64,000 nucleotides of DNA from Ferruginivarius sediminum (lineage in GTDB: Bacteria; Pseudomonadota; Alphaproteobacteria; Kiloniellales; Rhodovibrionaceae). Each line of letters opens with the position of its first letter. The stretch's first letter is position 1. Below, in pieces: positions 16,104 to 24,911 of the stretch. The translations under genes were made by a program, and so were the position numbers. Under the pieces are notes generated by a model. The model did not search any database, was not told where the DNA came from, and saw nothing but the letters and a program-made list of their open reading frames with translations. The stretch is taken from the NCBI RefSeq assembly GCF_003344765.1, contig NZ_QPMH01000001.1, forward strand, positions 62,001 to 126,000, read 5' to 3'.

Positions 16104-16898
16104 ATGGCGGACGTCGGCGGGACGTTGGCGGCCCTGCGCGAGCAGGCGCCGCTTGTGCACAGTATAACGAACCTGGTGGGGATGGACCTCTCGGCCAACG
16201 TCCTCCTGGCGGCCGGGGCGTCGCCGTTAATGGCGCATGCGCCCGAGGAGGTGGACGAGGTTGTGGCGGCGGCGGATGCGCTGGTCGTCAATATCGGCAC
16301 ATTGACCTCGGAGGCCGTCGACGTGATGGCGCAGGCCGCCGTGAAGGCCGGGGAACTCGGCATGCCCTGGGTGCTGGACCCCGTCGGCGTCGGCGCCACG
16401 GTATTCCGCAACGATGCGGCAAGCCGGCTGGCGGAGCTGGAGCCGGCGGTGATCCGCGCCAACGCCTCGGAGGTGTTGGCGCTGGCCGGGGTGGCGGCGG
16501 GGCGCGCCGTGCGCGGCGTGGATACCTCCGTCGATTCGCTGGAAGCGCTGGACGCGGCCGGCGAGCTGGCGGCGCGATGCGGCACCACGGTGGCGGTCAC
16601 GGGCAGCATCGATTACGTCACGGACGGCCGGCGCTTGTTCGCCGTTGCCAACGGCGTGCCGATGATGGCGCGGGTGACGGCGATGGGCTGCGCTTTGAGC
16701 GGCCTGGTCGCCGCCTGCCTTGCCGTCTGCGCGGACGCGACCGAGGCCACCACCCATGCCCTGGCGATTTATGGCGTTGCCGGCGAGTGCGCCGCCGTGG
16801 ACGCGGAGGGGCCGGGCAGCCTGCGCTGGCGGCTGCTGGATGCGCTGGATTCGATGGATAAAGACACGCTGCAGCGGATGGCGAGTATCGACGGATGA
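16104..16898 (+). CDS. thiM: Hydroxyethylthiazole kinase
   Basis: A 264-residue ThiM that phosphorylates 4-methyl-5-(2-hydroxyethyl)thiazole, a salvage step in thiamine synthesis. Typical blocks: LVHSITNLVGMDLSANVLLA (N-terminal substrate region, one residue from consensus), GMPWVLDPVGVGAT, IRANASEVLALAG (ATP site) and the catalytic-loop region ARVTAMGCALSGLVAA, which contains the conserved cysteine (TGxGC-type, here AMGC). The start at 16104 follows GGAAGGACGGG. It overlaps thiE by the ATGA at 16895-16898, so the two are translationally coupled. I found no TPP riboswitch upstream. Confidence 0.93.
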   Translation: MADVGGTLAALREQAPLVHSITNLVGMDLSANVLLAAGASPLMAHAPEEVDEVVAAADALVVNIGTLTSEAVDVMAQAAVKAGELGMPWVLDPVGVGATVFRNDAASRLAELEPAVIRANASEVLALAGVAAGRAVRGVDTSVDSLEALDAAGELAARCGTTVAVTGSIDYVTDGRRLFAVANGVPMMARVTAMGCALSGLVAACLAVCADATEATTHALAIYGVAGECAAVDAEGPGSLRWRLLDALDSMDKDTLQRMASIDG

Positions 16899-17530
16899 CC
16901 CGGCAAGTCCCCGACCTCTCCCTGTATCTCGTGGTCGGCGCGGGCGATACGGGCTCGCGTCCGCTGGAAGAGGTGGTGCTGGCCGCCGTTGCCGGAGGTG
17001 TCACCCTAGTGCAATTGCGCGAGAAAAACGCGTCGACTCGGGCCATGCTGGAACGTGCGAAGCGGCTGAAGGTGCTGCTCGTCCCGCGCGGTGTGCCGCT
17101 GATCGTCAATGACCGCGTGGACGTCGCGCTGGCCGCCGGTGCCGACGGGGTTCACCTGGGCCAGGACGATATGCCGCCGGCGGATGCCCGTCGGCTGGTC
17201 GGCGAGCATATGGTTTTGGGCCTCTCCGTTGGCGACGAGAACGAGGCCGAGACCGCGGACCCCGCGCTGGTCGACTACATCGGTATAGGCCCGGCCTTCG
17301 CCACGGGGACCAAGGCGGATGCCGGGAGCGCCATTGGGCCCGATGGCGTCGCGGCCCTGCGCCGCCGCGTCGCTCTGCCCGCCGTCGCCATCGGCGGAAT
17401 CACGGCCGCGAACGCCGTCGCGCTTCGGGACAGCGGCGTGGAAGGCATCGCCGTCGTCTCTGCCATTTGCGCGGCGGAGGATCCGAAATCCGCGGCGCGT
17501 GAACTGCGCGCCGCCTTTAGTGGCGCTTGA
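16895..17530 (+). CDS. thiE: Thiamine-phosphate synthase
   Basis: A 211-residue TIM-barrel enzyme that joins HMP-PP with thiazole phosphate to form thiamine monophosphate. Motifs: GGVTLVQLREKN (pyrophosphate site), VPLIVNDRVDVALAAGADGVHLGQDDM (the most conserved block, quoted only in part as VNDRVDVALAAGADGVHLG), YIGIGPAFATGTKADAG and VAIGGITAANA. It is coupled to thiM by a 4-base overlap; together they form a salvage pair. Its last 14 bases overlap the end of the convergent TPR gene. Confidence 0.94.
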   Translation: MTRQVPDLSLYLVVGAGDTGSRPLEEVVLAAVAGGVTLVQLREKNASTRAMLERAKRLKVLLVPRGVPLIVNDRVDVALAAGADGVHLGQDDMPPADARRLVGEHMVLGLSVGDENEAETADPALVDYIGIGPAFATGTKADAGSAIGPDGVAALRRRVALPAVAIGGITAANAVALRDSGVEGIAVVSAICAAEDPKSAARELRAAFSGA

Positions 17531-19616
17531 GAGAAGAGCGTGGGACGTCGGCGACCCGGGTCGCATTCGCCCTGCGGCAGAGTTGGTAGTAGGGATCGCG
17601 AAGGCGCCAGAAGCTGGTCATGTTCACACCGGTCGGTAGGATGATCCGGCTATCGTCATTTGACTTTTCCAGGTCTGTCATTGCCAGCCGCCGCGCATAG
17701 ACTGCTGGGCGGTAGGTGCCGTTCCAATCCAAGGCCTTGCGAAAGTCCGTCAGTGCGGCGCTCTCTTTGGACTCCAATAGCCGAAGGCATCCGCGTGCGA
17801 GATAAAACCGTTCAGGTCGGTAACTAGCTTTTGAGACAGCGAGGTCAAGGCTCTTTCGCGCCTGCTTCATTCTCTTAGCTTTCAGGTGAGCGCGAGCCAT
17901 TAGTTCGTGGGCCTCGGGCAGGCTGGGCCAGCCGTGATCTTCCCGCGCGATTTTGATAGCCGTTTCCGCCTTCTCGATGGCTGTGTCCGAGCGCCCGAAA
18001 GCAAGCATCAGTTCGGCCTCGGTGAGCGGGAGCATATGGCCTGCCCCACCAAGGGCGGTGGCGAACTCGACATCGGTCTTCGCCTGTGCCAGCTTTTGCT
18101 GCCGGACATAGAGGCGAGCGCGGTAGACGTACAACTCCGCATCGTCGGGCTGTATCCGGATGGCCGCGTCAAGATCCGCAAGGGCTTCATCATATTCCCC
18201 ACCCATATCCAGTCTTGAAATTGCGCGATACTTGAGCGCCTTCAAGTAACAACCTTTTTGTCCGGATGAAGTCGCCCTGACAGTGATGCTTGCCTCCTCG
18301 CACTTGTCCCTGGCGATGGCTTTGTCGAAATACCGAAGGGCGATCGGATATTTGTTCTGCGAGCCGTATAGCATGCCTAGGCCATAATAGCCTTCCCGCC
18401 GTCCGGGGTTTGCCCTGATTGCCTGCTTGAATGCTTTTCGGGCAAGTCCATACGTATTCTCGCGTTTCCACTTTGGATCGGACGAATTCTCCGAGCCGCT
18501 GCTGACCGTCTGCTTAAGCTTCGTCGCGGTGGAAACACGCATCTCGTTCGCCTTGTCGAGATAAGCCAAGCCAAGGTTAAAATATCCCATGGCGAAATTC
18601 GGATCAGCTTTCAAAGCCCTCTTATGATACTCGATCGAATTGTCGTAATCATAAAGGAGGTCGCGATATATGTTGCCGATTGTCATATAAGGCCATTTCG
18701 TTGCGACCTTCGTTTTGTAATCATCATCCGTATTACGTGCATCCACTGCCGAAAAGATGTCGACAGCTTCATGCAAACGGGACAGTGCTCTTGCCGCGTG
18801 AGCCTCACGGATATTCCAGCTATTTCCCTCAAGGGCCTTTTCGACGATCACCATCGCGATCCGCCAGGACGCAAGCGCCTTGCGTACGGGCGTGCCTTCC
18901 CGGTCGGCCTTCATGTATGCGGTGTCGAGTGCTTTGCGCGCTTGTTCGAGTTGGTCGAGCGCCATGAAGACCTGGCCGCGCAGCAGATAGCCGTCCGGTG
19001 CCTCCGGCTTGATCCGGATCAGAGTTTCAGCCGACGCAAGAGCGCGATGCGCGGCGTTCCGCTCCTTGTTCGTCAACTGGCGATCAAGATTAAGCAACCT
19101 GTAGACGACGTCCATCCCGTCGATGAAAGCGGATAGATATTTTAGGTCGCTATCCATCGCGCGGATTTGACGGTCGAATCCCTCGGCCTTCTCTATAAGC
19201 TCCTTTGCAACGGTCGTGTTGCCATCGCGGAAATAGATCATCTGCGCGACCTCCTTGAAGTGGTCACGCATGTTCTCGATTTCCTGTTCGCGCTGCGCCT
19301 TCATCTCGTATTGGGGATAGATGATAATGGCGGCACTGCCGAACGCGGTTAGGAACGCAACAGACAGGACATGTCTACGCAGCACGTCGAGCCAACGCAG
19401 TGGCGGGATTTCCAGTTCGTACCGGACATCGCCCACGTGGCGGCCGATCCGTCGCCGGTGGAAGAAAAGGCGTGAAAGGGTGCCCTTGGCAAGGAGGGCC
19501 GCCCTACTCTTCGTCGGAATCCAAGCCCGTTCGACTAGATAGACATACCATTGCCGGCGCAGCCACGCCTCCACGCCGGGCGTTTCGCTCGGATCGTTGT
19601 GTCGCCCCTCCGGCAT
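17517..19616 (-). CDS. Membrane-anchored TPR protein
   Basis: A 699-residue protein. It has a cytoplasmic N-terminus of about 85 residues rich in Arg, one membrane helix (about 86-103, VLSVAFLTAFGSAAIIIYP) and a long region of tetratricopeptide repeats. Clear repeat units include FAMGYFNLGLAYLDKAN, REGYYGLGMLYGSQNKYPI, ALKYRAISRLDMGGEYDEA and AELYVYRARLYVRQQKLAQ. The repeats suggest a protein-interaction scaffold, probably on the periplasmic side. It is 57 bases downstream of an M48 lipoprotein protease gene on the same strand and has a good AGGAG site. The gene is noticeably less GC-rich than its surroundings. The function is unknown. Confidence 0.85.
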   Translation of the reverse strand: MPEGRHNDPSETPGVEAWLRRQWYVYLVERAWIPTKSRAALLAKGTLSRLFFHRRRIGRHVGDVRYELEIPPLRWLDVLRRHVLSVAFLTAFGSAAIIIYPQYEMKAQREQEIENMRDHFKEVAQMIYFRDGNTTVAKELIEKAEGFDRQIRAMDSDLKYLSAFIDGMDVVYRLLNLDRQLTNKERNAAHRALASAETLIRIKPEAPDGYLLRGQVFMALDQLEQARKALDTAYMKADREGTPVRKALASWRIAMVIVEKALEGNSWNIREAHAARALSRLHEAVDIFSAVDARNTDDDYKTKVATKWPYMTIGNIYRDLLYDYDNSIEYHKRALKADPNFAMGYFNLGLAYLDKANEMRVSTATKLKQTVSSGSENSSDPKWKRENTYGLARKAFKQAIRANPGRREGYYGLGMLYGSQNKYPIALRYFDKAIARDKCEEASITVRATSSGQKGCYLKALKYRAISRLDMGGEYDEALADLDAAIRIQPDDAELYVYRARLYVRQQKLAQAKTDVEFATALGGAGHMLPLTEAELMLAFGRSDTAIEKAETAIKIAREDHGWPSLPEAHELMARAHLKAKRMKQARKSLDLAVSKASYRPERFYLARGCLRLLESKESAALTDFRKALDWNGTYRPAVYARRLAMTDLEKSNDDSRIILPTGVNMTSFWRLRDPYYQLCRRANATRVADVPRSSLKRH

Positions 19617-19673
19617 TTGCGAGTGCTCCTATATTCACGCCGACGATGCGGCTTGCCGGAATGGTGCGCCGGG

Positions 19674-20603
19674 TCAGTCTCTTTGCGAACTGGCTTCGGC
19701 GGTTTCGGCGATGCGGGCCTCGTCGCCAGGCTTCACGAAGCCTTCGACCGCCCTCTGGAAGCGGGCATTACGGATATCAGGGATGTCGGCCGGCGTGTCG
19801 GCCCCTATGAAGCGCAGATGCTTCCGGAGAAGAACGGGGCGGGCCTTCGGGTAGTTGCGGCCTCCAAGGCTTCCCTTCTTGTTCTCCAGGGCCTCCAAGA
19901 CCCGGACCAGCGCGTATGGGTCATAGCCGGCCATGCGTAGTAATTCAGCTCCGCGTCGGTCCGCTTCCAACTCGTGCTGCCGATTGTAGCCCAGGGTCAT
20001 AGTCTCCATGAGATCGCTGCCATCCTGAGACTCGTCCTTTATCAATGCGTCGAGGATGGTTAGTGACTTGCCCTGGGCAACGCTGAGCATGTTGTGCCGC
20101 AACTCATGATGGGCAATCTCATGCGCCAGCACCGCAGCAAGCTCGTCCTCGCTATGAACTGCCTGGAGAACGCCGAGATTGATCATGATGATTCCGCTCG
20201 GAAAGGCCGCGGCGTTGAAGCCGTCGTCATTGCGGATCGCGAAAACGAGTCCCTTGTAGGAATACGGTGCGTGTGAGCCCAGCGCGACGGTGGTGCCAAC
20301 CTTCTGGAGATAATCGTTGAAAGGGTGGCCGGGTTTGTACAGCGGCGCCGCACCCAGGAACGTTGCCGCCCAATTGTAGCCGAAGACATACTCGTCGCTC
20401 GGTCCGATGCGCTGTTCCAGGAAGTCCAGTTCATCCTGTATATCCTTGTCCATCTCGGCAAAGCTCGCGTCGAGGGTTTCCGACGCCGAGTCCAGCGACG
20501 ACTTCACTGTCTCCGTTGCATCTTCCATCGTCTTGCAACCACTCAGGCTGGCGACGGCGGCAAGTGCGGCCGCCAGGCAAAGCTGTCCTGCGCGGCGCCT
20601 CAT
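19674..20603 (-). CDS. M48 family metalloprotease lipoprotein
   Basis: A 309-residue predicted lipoprotein: signal peptide with lipobox LSGC (Cys near residue 23), a helical region, then the M48 zinc-protease domain. The active-site motif is VLAHEIAHHELRH (HExxH at about residues 161-165) and the third zinc ligand lies in the downstream HELEADRRGAELL block. Family members such as BepA/YfgC act in the periplasm on outer-membrane protein assembly and LPS quality control, often together with TPR repeats. Here the TPR partner is a separate gene immediately downstream. Its ATG overlaps the stop of the upstream secreted-protein gene (ATGA). Confidence 0.9.
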   Translation of the reverse strand: MRRRAGQLCLAAALAAVASLSGCKTMEDATETVKSSLDSASETLDASFAEMDKDIQDELDFLEQRIGPSDEYVFGYNWAATFLGAAPLYKPGHPFNDYLQKVGTTVALGSHAPYSYKGLVFAIRNDDGFNAAAFPSGIIMINLGVLQAVHSEDELAAVLAHEIAHHELRHNMLSVAQGKSLTILDALIKDESQDGSDLMETMTLGYNRQHELEADRRGAELLRMAGYDPYALVRVLEALENKKGSLGGRNYPKARPVLLRKHLRFIGADTPADIPDIRNARFQRAVEGFVKPGDEARIAETAEASSQRD

Positions 20604-21364
20604 TTCAGCAGTTCCCTCAACTCATGCTTGTCGGCAGCGGGATTGGTCAGTATCCATTCGGGTGCGGCCCTTGCGTTGAACTCGCCGAGGCCGCCCCGCA
20701 TGCGAAAACCTGCAAAGGCCTCATGAGGATCGCTGGTGGCGTGGCGCTGGATCAGCCGGCGCAGGCTTTCGGCATCGGCGTCGGCATGGGCCATGTTCCC
20801 GCCGATCTCCTTGCCGCCCCGGCCCAAAACCGGCCTGACATTGAAGCCCTTGCCGGTCGAGCCCATGCGTGCCGACTTGAATTTGCGATTGGCATCCTCG
20901 AAGGTTTGTTGTTCGTACAAACCCGGACCAATGAGGCAGCGCGACGACGCAAATGCCGCCTCACCTTTATGCCTCACCTCTATCCAGGCATACGCGACGT
21001 TTTTCTCGCGCCCCGTCTGTGCAGTGGCCTCGTGGGATGTTTGCTTGCCGGTGGCGTATATCGGGTCCGAGTCACTCAGCCGCATGGACTCCGGGACGAC
21101 GTATTCTCCCGCCAAACCTATTACCTCGAAGCGCCCGCCCAATTCGGCCATCCCGATCTGCTTGCTGAGAGCTGTCGGGGCGGCATGCAAGGGAAGGGTC
21201 AGGCAGCCGTTAACGAAGGTTTCGCCCGGCTTCGGGTAGTGGGTGTAAATCATTTGTGCCGCCGCCGCTCCGAAGCCGACAGTGCATAGGCCGGCGGTCA
21301 ACCCGACTTTCAAGGCGGTGCTAAATAAGCGGGCCGTGGGGCGGCCCCACCAGACGCGCCACAT
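20600..21364 (-). CDS. Secreted protein of unknown function, cotranscribed with M48 protease
   Basis: About 254 residues from the ATG at 21364, which has AGGAG five bases upstream; an ATG at 21391 would add nine residues. The N-terminus MWRVWWGRPTARLFSTALKV is followed by a hydrophobic stretch ending GAAAAQ, so it is probably exported. The section LTLPLHAAPTALSKQIGMAE...GGRFEVIGLAGEYV and later AYAWIEVRHKGEAAFAS resemble a bacterial SH3-like fold, but this is only a visual impression. Two cysteines lie in the mature part. The stop overlaps the M48 start by four bases, so the products are probably made together. Confidence 0.7.
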   Translation of the reverse strand: MWRVWWGRPTARLFSTALKVGLTAGLCTVGFGAAAAQMIYTHYPKPGETFVNGCLTLPLHAAPTALSKQIGMAELGGRFEVIGLAGEYVVPESMRLSDSDPIYATGKQTSHEATAQTGREKNVAYAWIEVRHKGEAAFASSRCLIGPGLYEQQTFEDANRKFKSARMGSTGKGFNVRPVLGRGGKEIGGNMAHADADAESLRRLIQRHATSDPHEAFAGFRMRGGLGEFNARAAPEWILTNPAADKHELRELLK

Positions 21365-21508
21365 GGCTCCTCGCAAGAATGGTGAATGCACGTGGACGGT
21401 AGTCGAAACTTCTCTCTAACGTCAACGTATTTGAGAGAAATTCATTGAAAAATTGTAAGACTGGATGTCGAAATATGTCTCCTTGCCGCGCCGTGCCGCG
21501 GCAGCGGC

Positions 21509-22561
21509 CTAAACGTACATTGCCATCGGCTCCAGCGTCGAGTGCTGGCCGAGGGCGGGGCGGTGCTCGCTCAGCCAGTCTTCAGCCGTGGCGCGGCCGA
21601 CATCGCGCAGGTGGCGCAGGAAGCGCCAGTCCGCGTTGAGCTTCGAGGAGACACCGAGGCCGCGAAGGGCGTCGTCGCCATGGATGCGGTGCAGGCGGAC
21701 CGGCTCCTCGTTATCGCATTCGTGCGCCTCGTGCACGGCCGTCTGCAGGGCGTGAAGCTCGCGCATCAGGCCGGCGTTGAAGGTGATGGTGTTCATCCGA
21801 TCGAAGATGTCCTGCGCGGTCGTCGGCACCTCGTCGACGGTCGTTGGGTTGACCTGCACCACCAGGATGTCGCGGCAGTCGGTCTCCTCGTAGAGCGGCA
21901 GGACGGCCGGATTGCCCAGATAGCCGCCATCCCAGTACGCCTCCCCCTCGATCTCCACGGCGCGGTGCAGGAACGGCAGGCAGGTGGAGGCCAGGACGGC
22001 CTCCAGGCTCATCTCGGGTCGGCGGAAGATCTTGACGCGCCCCTCGCGCACGTTGGTGGCGCTGATGAAAAGCGGCGGTCCGTTGATGTCGCGGAGAACG
22101 TCGAAGTCGATGCACTGCGACAGCGTCTCGCGCACCGGATTGACGTCGAATGCATTGAAGTCGTACGGCGAAAACAGTCGCGAAGACAGTTCAAGCGCCC
22201 AATACGCCGGAGAGAACTGCAGCTTGCCGAATCCGAACCAGCGGTCGATGGCAGTCGGCTGCATCGGACTCATCGCTGTGAGCGCGGCGATGCGGCGCCA
22301 GAACTGCGTCAGTTTCTGCTGCGCTGCCGTGCGGCCGCCAAGCGCGAGCCCATAGGCCAAGAGCGAGGCGTTGATCGCGCCCGCACTGGTGCCCGAAATG
22401 CCGGCGAAATCCAGATCCGGCTCCTCCAGCAGCCGGTCCAGCACGCCCCAGGTGAATGCGCCATGCGCCCCGCCGCCCTGCAGGGCCAGGTTGACGCGAG
22501 TGCGGCCGTGATTGACGGACCCGGTCCGCCGCCCGGCCGAGGTGCCGTCGGTACAAGACAT
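21509..22561 (-). CDS. Patatin-like phospholipase
   Basis: A 350-residue serine lipase/acylhydrolase of the patatin family. It has the oxyanion motif LALQGGGAHGAF (about residues 25-36), the nucleophile elbow GTSAG with Ser59, and the catalytic Asp in WDGGYLGNP near residue 200. There is no signal peptide, so it is probably cytoplasmic or peripheral on the membrane. The start at 22561 follows GAAGGGGCG; upstream in-frame ATGs would add AT-rich, non-conserved sequence. Similar proteins are common in alphaproteobacteria beside PHB or lipid genes; here there is no such neighbour. The upstream region has several palindromes that may be regulatory. Confidence 0.9.
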   Translation of the reverse strand: MSCTDGTSAGRRTGSVNHGRTRVNLALQGGGAHGAFTWGVLDRLLEEPDLDFAGISGTSAGAINASLLAYGLALGGRTAAQQKLTQFWRRIAALTAMSPMQPTAIDRWFGFGKLQFSPAYWALELSSRLFSPYDFNAFDVNPVRETLSQCIDFDVLRDINGPPLFISATNVREGRVKIFRRPEMSLEAVLASTCLPFLHRAVEIEGEAYWDGGYLGNPAVLPLYEETDCRDILVVQVNPTTVDEVPTTAQDIFDRMNTITFNAGLMRELHALQTAVHEAHECDNEEPVRLHRIHGDDALRGLGVSSKLNADWRFLRHLRDVGRATAEDWLSEHRPALGQHSTLEPMAMYV

Positions 22562-22947
22562 CTTCGATTGCGCCCCTTCAGTCTCAAGTCCCCTTGCTGC
22601 ACCGCCATACTTCCGCGCGCTGCGCTGCAATGCAAGCCGAGGTTCGGACGGGCGGAGGATCATGCGTTTCACGTTCAGGTGGAGGCTAGAAGTACTGTTA
22701 CAGCGAAAGCGGGATGTCTTTGACGGGACGCAATACCAGTTCGGGATATTCGTCCCGTCCGCTCTATTCATAAGCGAAAATCCATACTGTATATTCGATA
22801 TTTGCTGTATAAACAGGGGCAACAAATGTATATTTGTTATTCATATGTGAGGCGGAATTTTTGCCTCAGCCTGTTTTTTGATCACAATCATGTATAGGAG
22901 TCTCTCAAAAGTCTGGACAACTGGACATTTTTAGATACCAATTAGGT
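22562..22947. other. AT-rich non-coding region upstream of the patatin gene
   Basis: These 386 bases hold no convincing gene and are much more AT-rich than the flanks from about 22720. They contain a perfect 7-bp inverted repeat with a 4-base loop (AACAAAT at 22821-22827, ATTTGTT at 22832-22838) and a hairpin TGAGGC...GCCTCA (22848-22868) shortly followed by a T run, which looks like a terminator on the plus strand although no plus-strand gene precedes it. The promoter of the patatin gene is probably here. Confidence 0.4.
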
Positions 22948-23112
22948 ATGATCAATGTGCTGGATTTCTCTCGTCGGGACATGAAGGTACTCCGGGCCGT
23001 ACTGGACGGGCGTTCACGGGCCGAGATTGCACGCGATCTTGAGACCAGCGAGGCGCAGGTGACGATCATCGTCCAGGGGCTGTTGCAGTACCTTTCGCGG
23101 GCCCGCGTCTGA
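22948..23112 (+). CDS. 54-residue putative helix-turn-helix protein
   Basis: A short reading frame starting ATG ATC AAT GTG and ending TGA. The product, MINVLDFSRRDMKVLRAVLD followed by a helical stretch, has the pattern of a LuxR-type C-terminal HTH: VLRAVLDGRSRAEIARDL, a turn (ETS), then EAQVTIIVQGLLQYLSRAR. It would be a stand-alone HTH without a sensor domain. The ribosome-binding site is weak (TTAGG). The 135 bases after it are non-coding up to the enoyl-CoA hydratase gene. Its coding status rests on composition and the HTH resemblance only. Confidence 0.45.
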   Translation: MINVLDFSRRDMKVLRAVLDGRSRAEIARDLETSEAQVTIIVQGLLQYLSRARV

Positions 23113-23247
23113 AGGCCGGATTTCGCGCCGCGTCATCGATGGCGGGGCAGGCGTCGGCCAACCGACCTGCGGGCGTCGCCCCCGCGCGTTCCAAACGCCG
23201 CGCCGGCATGGTATGGAGCAGTCCGCCATCACCGGTGCGAGGCTGTG

Positions 23248-24027
23248 ATGACCGATCCTGTTCTGTTGGACGTCGATTCCGATATTGCCACCGTAACCCT
23301 GAACCGGCCCGAGCGCCGGAACGCGTGCAACCTGGCCATGTGGCGGCGTTTGGCCGAGGTCATGGAAGAGGTGGGGCACAACGATTCCCTTCGTTGCGTT
23401 GTCGTGCGCGGCGCCGGCGGCGAGGCTTTCGGGGCGGGCGCCGACATTGCCGAGTTCGAACGGCACCGGTATTCGGCCGAGCAGGCCCGCGCCTATAACA
23501 GCGAGATGGTGCCCGCGTTCCATGGATTGCGCGACTGTCCGCATCCGGTGGTCGCTCTTATCCAGGGGCCGTGCATGGGCGGCGGGCTGGAAATCGCGAT
23601 GTTCTGCGACCTGCGCATCGCGGGCGAGAGCGCACAATTCGCCATCCCGGTCAAGCGTCTGGGACACATGCTGGCCTTGCCGGAACTGGAAGAGCTGATC
23701 GAACTTGTGGGCCGGGCGGCGGCGCTGGAGTTGCTGCTGGAAGGGCGCGTCTGGACGGCGCAGGAGGCCTTCGTCAAGGGCTTGGCGACCCGCGTCGTGG
23801 CGGATGACGTGGTGGCCGACGAGGTCTACGCGACGGCCCGGCGGATCGCCTCGGGCGCGCCGCTGGCCGCGCGTCAACACAAGGCTTTTGCCCGCCGGCT
23901 GATGGACCCGGCCCGGCTGAGCGAGGCGGAACTGGACGCACCCGCCCGCCTCTGCGACAGCGAGGACTACAGGGAAGGCGTGCGCGCGTTCCTGGCGAAG
24001 GAGAAGCCGATATTCCGCGGGCGCTAG
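23248..24027 (+). CDS. Enoyl-CoA hydratase/isomerase family protein
   Basis: A 259-residue crotonase-fold protein; the ATG at 23248 is preceded by GAGG, and a GTG one codon earlier is also possible. Blocks: VTLNRPERRNACNLAMWRRL, the first oxyanion segment GEAFGAGADIAEFE, and the second GPCMGGGLEIAMFCDLRIAG with the usual Glu. The second catalytic-Glu region (normally PE...GGT) reads RLGHMLALPELEELIELVG, so the exact reaction may differ from a standard hydratase. It probably acts on an acyl-CoA in fatty-acid or amino-acid breakdown. No pathway partner is adjacent. Confidence 0.88.
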   Translation: MTDPVLLDVDSDIATVTLNRPERRNACNLAMWRRLAEVMEEVGHNDSLRCVVVRGAGGEAFGAGADIAEFERHRYSAEQARAYNSEMVPAFHGLRDCPHPVVALIQGPCMGGGLEIAMFCDLRIAGESAQFAIPVKRLGHMLALPELEELIELVGRAAALELLLEGRVWTAQEAFVKGLATRVVADDVVADEVYATARRIASGAPLAARQHKAFARRLMDPARLSEAELDAPARLCDSEDYREGVRAFLAKEKPIFRGR

Positions 24028-24057
24028 GCCGGGCCGGCGCGATGCGCGGTGGCCGCC

Positions 24058-24291
24058 CTAGCCGTCCTCGTCCTGCGGCATTGCGCTGTCGAGGATCTCG
24101 CACAACCGATTGACCCGCGCGCTGCGCTGGCGATGGATGCCCGGCGTATCGTTGCTCAGCACCCATTGGCGGGCTTCCATGAGCTCGGCGATGGTCGTCT
24201 TGCTGGCAATGATCTCGGCAATCCGGGCATCTTCGAGGTTGCCGACGATAGTTTCGATATCGCTGCGCGTGACGGGCCGGTTGCGCGGCAT
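24058..24291 (-). CDS. Small conserved protein of unknown function
   Basis: A 77-residue cytoplasmic protein (MPRNRPVTRSDIETIVGNLE...) from an ATG at 24291 with an AGGAGG ribosome-binding site; the alternative start 48 bases upstream lacks one. It is predicted all-helical and charged, with an IAEIIASKTTIAELMEAR segment and a C-terminal RVNRLCEILDSAM. It resembles small uncharacterised alphaproteobacterial proteins that I know only by this pattern. It is convergent with the enoyl-CoA hydratase gene, and the thioesterase gene lies 77 bases upstream on the same strand. Confidence 0.7.
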   Translation of the reverse strand: MPRNRPVTRSDIETIVGNLEDARIAEIIASKTTIAELMEARQWVLSNDTPGIHRQRSARVNRLCEILDSAMPQDEDG

Positions 24292-24368
24292 CGACGCCTC
24301 CTGCGCTGCTTGGCGGTGACGACGGCGAACCACCGGCATGTGGGGGCGGCGGGCGGGAAGGCAAGCCC

Positions 24369-24857
24369 TTAACCGTGAGTCTGGCGGGCTGGCAGCCCCT
24401 CTGGCGTCTCGCTGCCCCGGCGGTACTTGAAGACACCTTCGCCGCGGCCGACAAGCTCGCCCTTGGCGGTACGCACCTCGCAGTCGGCGAAGAATACGCT
24501 GCGCCCGCCGCCGACGACGCGGCCCGTCGCGGTCAGGGTGTCGCCGTGCCGGACCTGCCCCAGGAACTGCGTCGTCAGCTGCAGCGTCATCGCCCGCCGG
24601 GCGTTGCCGGGCACGGTGCAGTAACAGCCGGAATAGCCGCAGGCGGCGTCGATCAGCGTCGACATCACCCCGCCGTGCGCCACGCCACTACGGTTCAGGT
24701 GCCGCGCCTCGACATCGAGGATCACTTCGGCGTGCCCGGATTCCCAATCGCCGATTCGATAGCCGACGAGATCCGCGAACCCGCCATGCGGCGTGAGCGG
24801 GTCCGCCTTTTCGGCGGTGTCGGTCTTTTCAATCGGATCGGGCCGGGTGTTCGCCAT
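24369..24857 (-). CDS. PaaI-type hotdog-fold thioesterase
   Basis: A 162-residue acyl-CoA thioesterase of the PaaI/YdiI (4HBT) family. The signature is LNRSGVAHGGVMSTLIDAAC, with the catalytic-Asp/Glu region in the same helix, followed by TTQFLGQVRHGDTLTATGRV and the last strand GRGEGVFKYR. It would hydrolyse a short or aromatic acyl-CoA. The N-terminal 35 residues are polar and variable. It is divergent from imuA; the LexA box and promoter of the mutagenesis cassette lie between the two genes. Confidence 0.88.
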   Translation of the reverse strand: MANTRPDPIEKTDTAEKADPLTPHGGFADLVGYRIGDWESGHAEVILDVEARHLNRSGVAHGGVMSTLIDAACGYSGCYCTVPGNARRAMTLQLTTQFLGQVRHGDTLTATGRVVGGGRSVFFADCEVRTAKGELVGRGEGVFKYRRGSETPEGLPARQTHG

Positions 24858-24911
24858 GACGCGGCGATGCTGCCCCAGGTTCCACGGGCTGTCCAGGGGG
24901 CGGGCGGCGGC

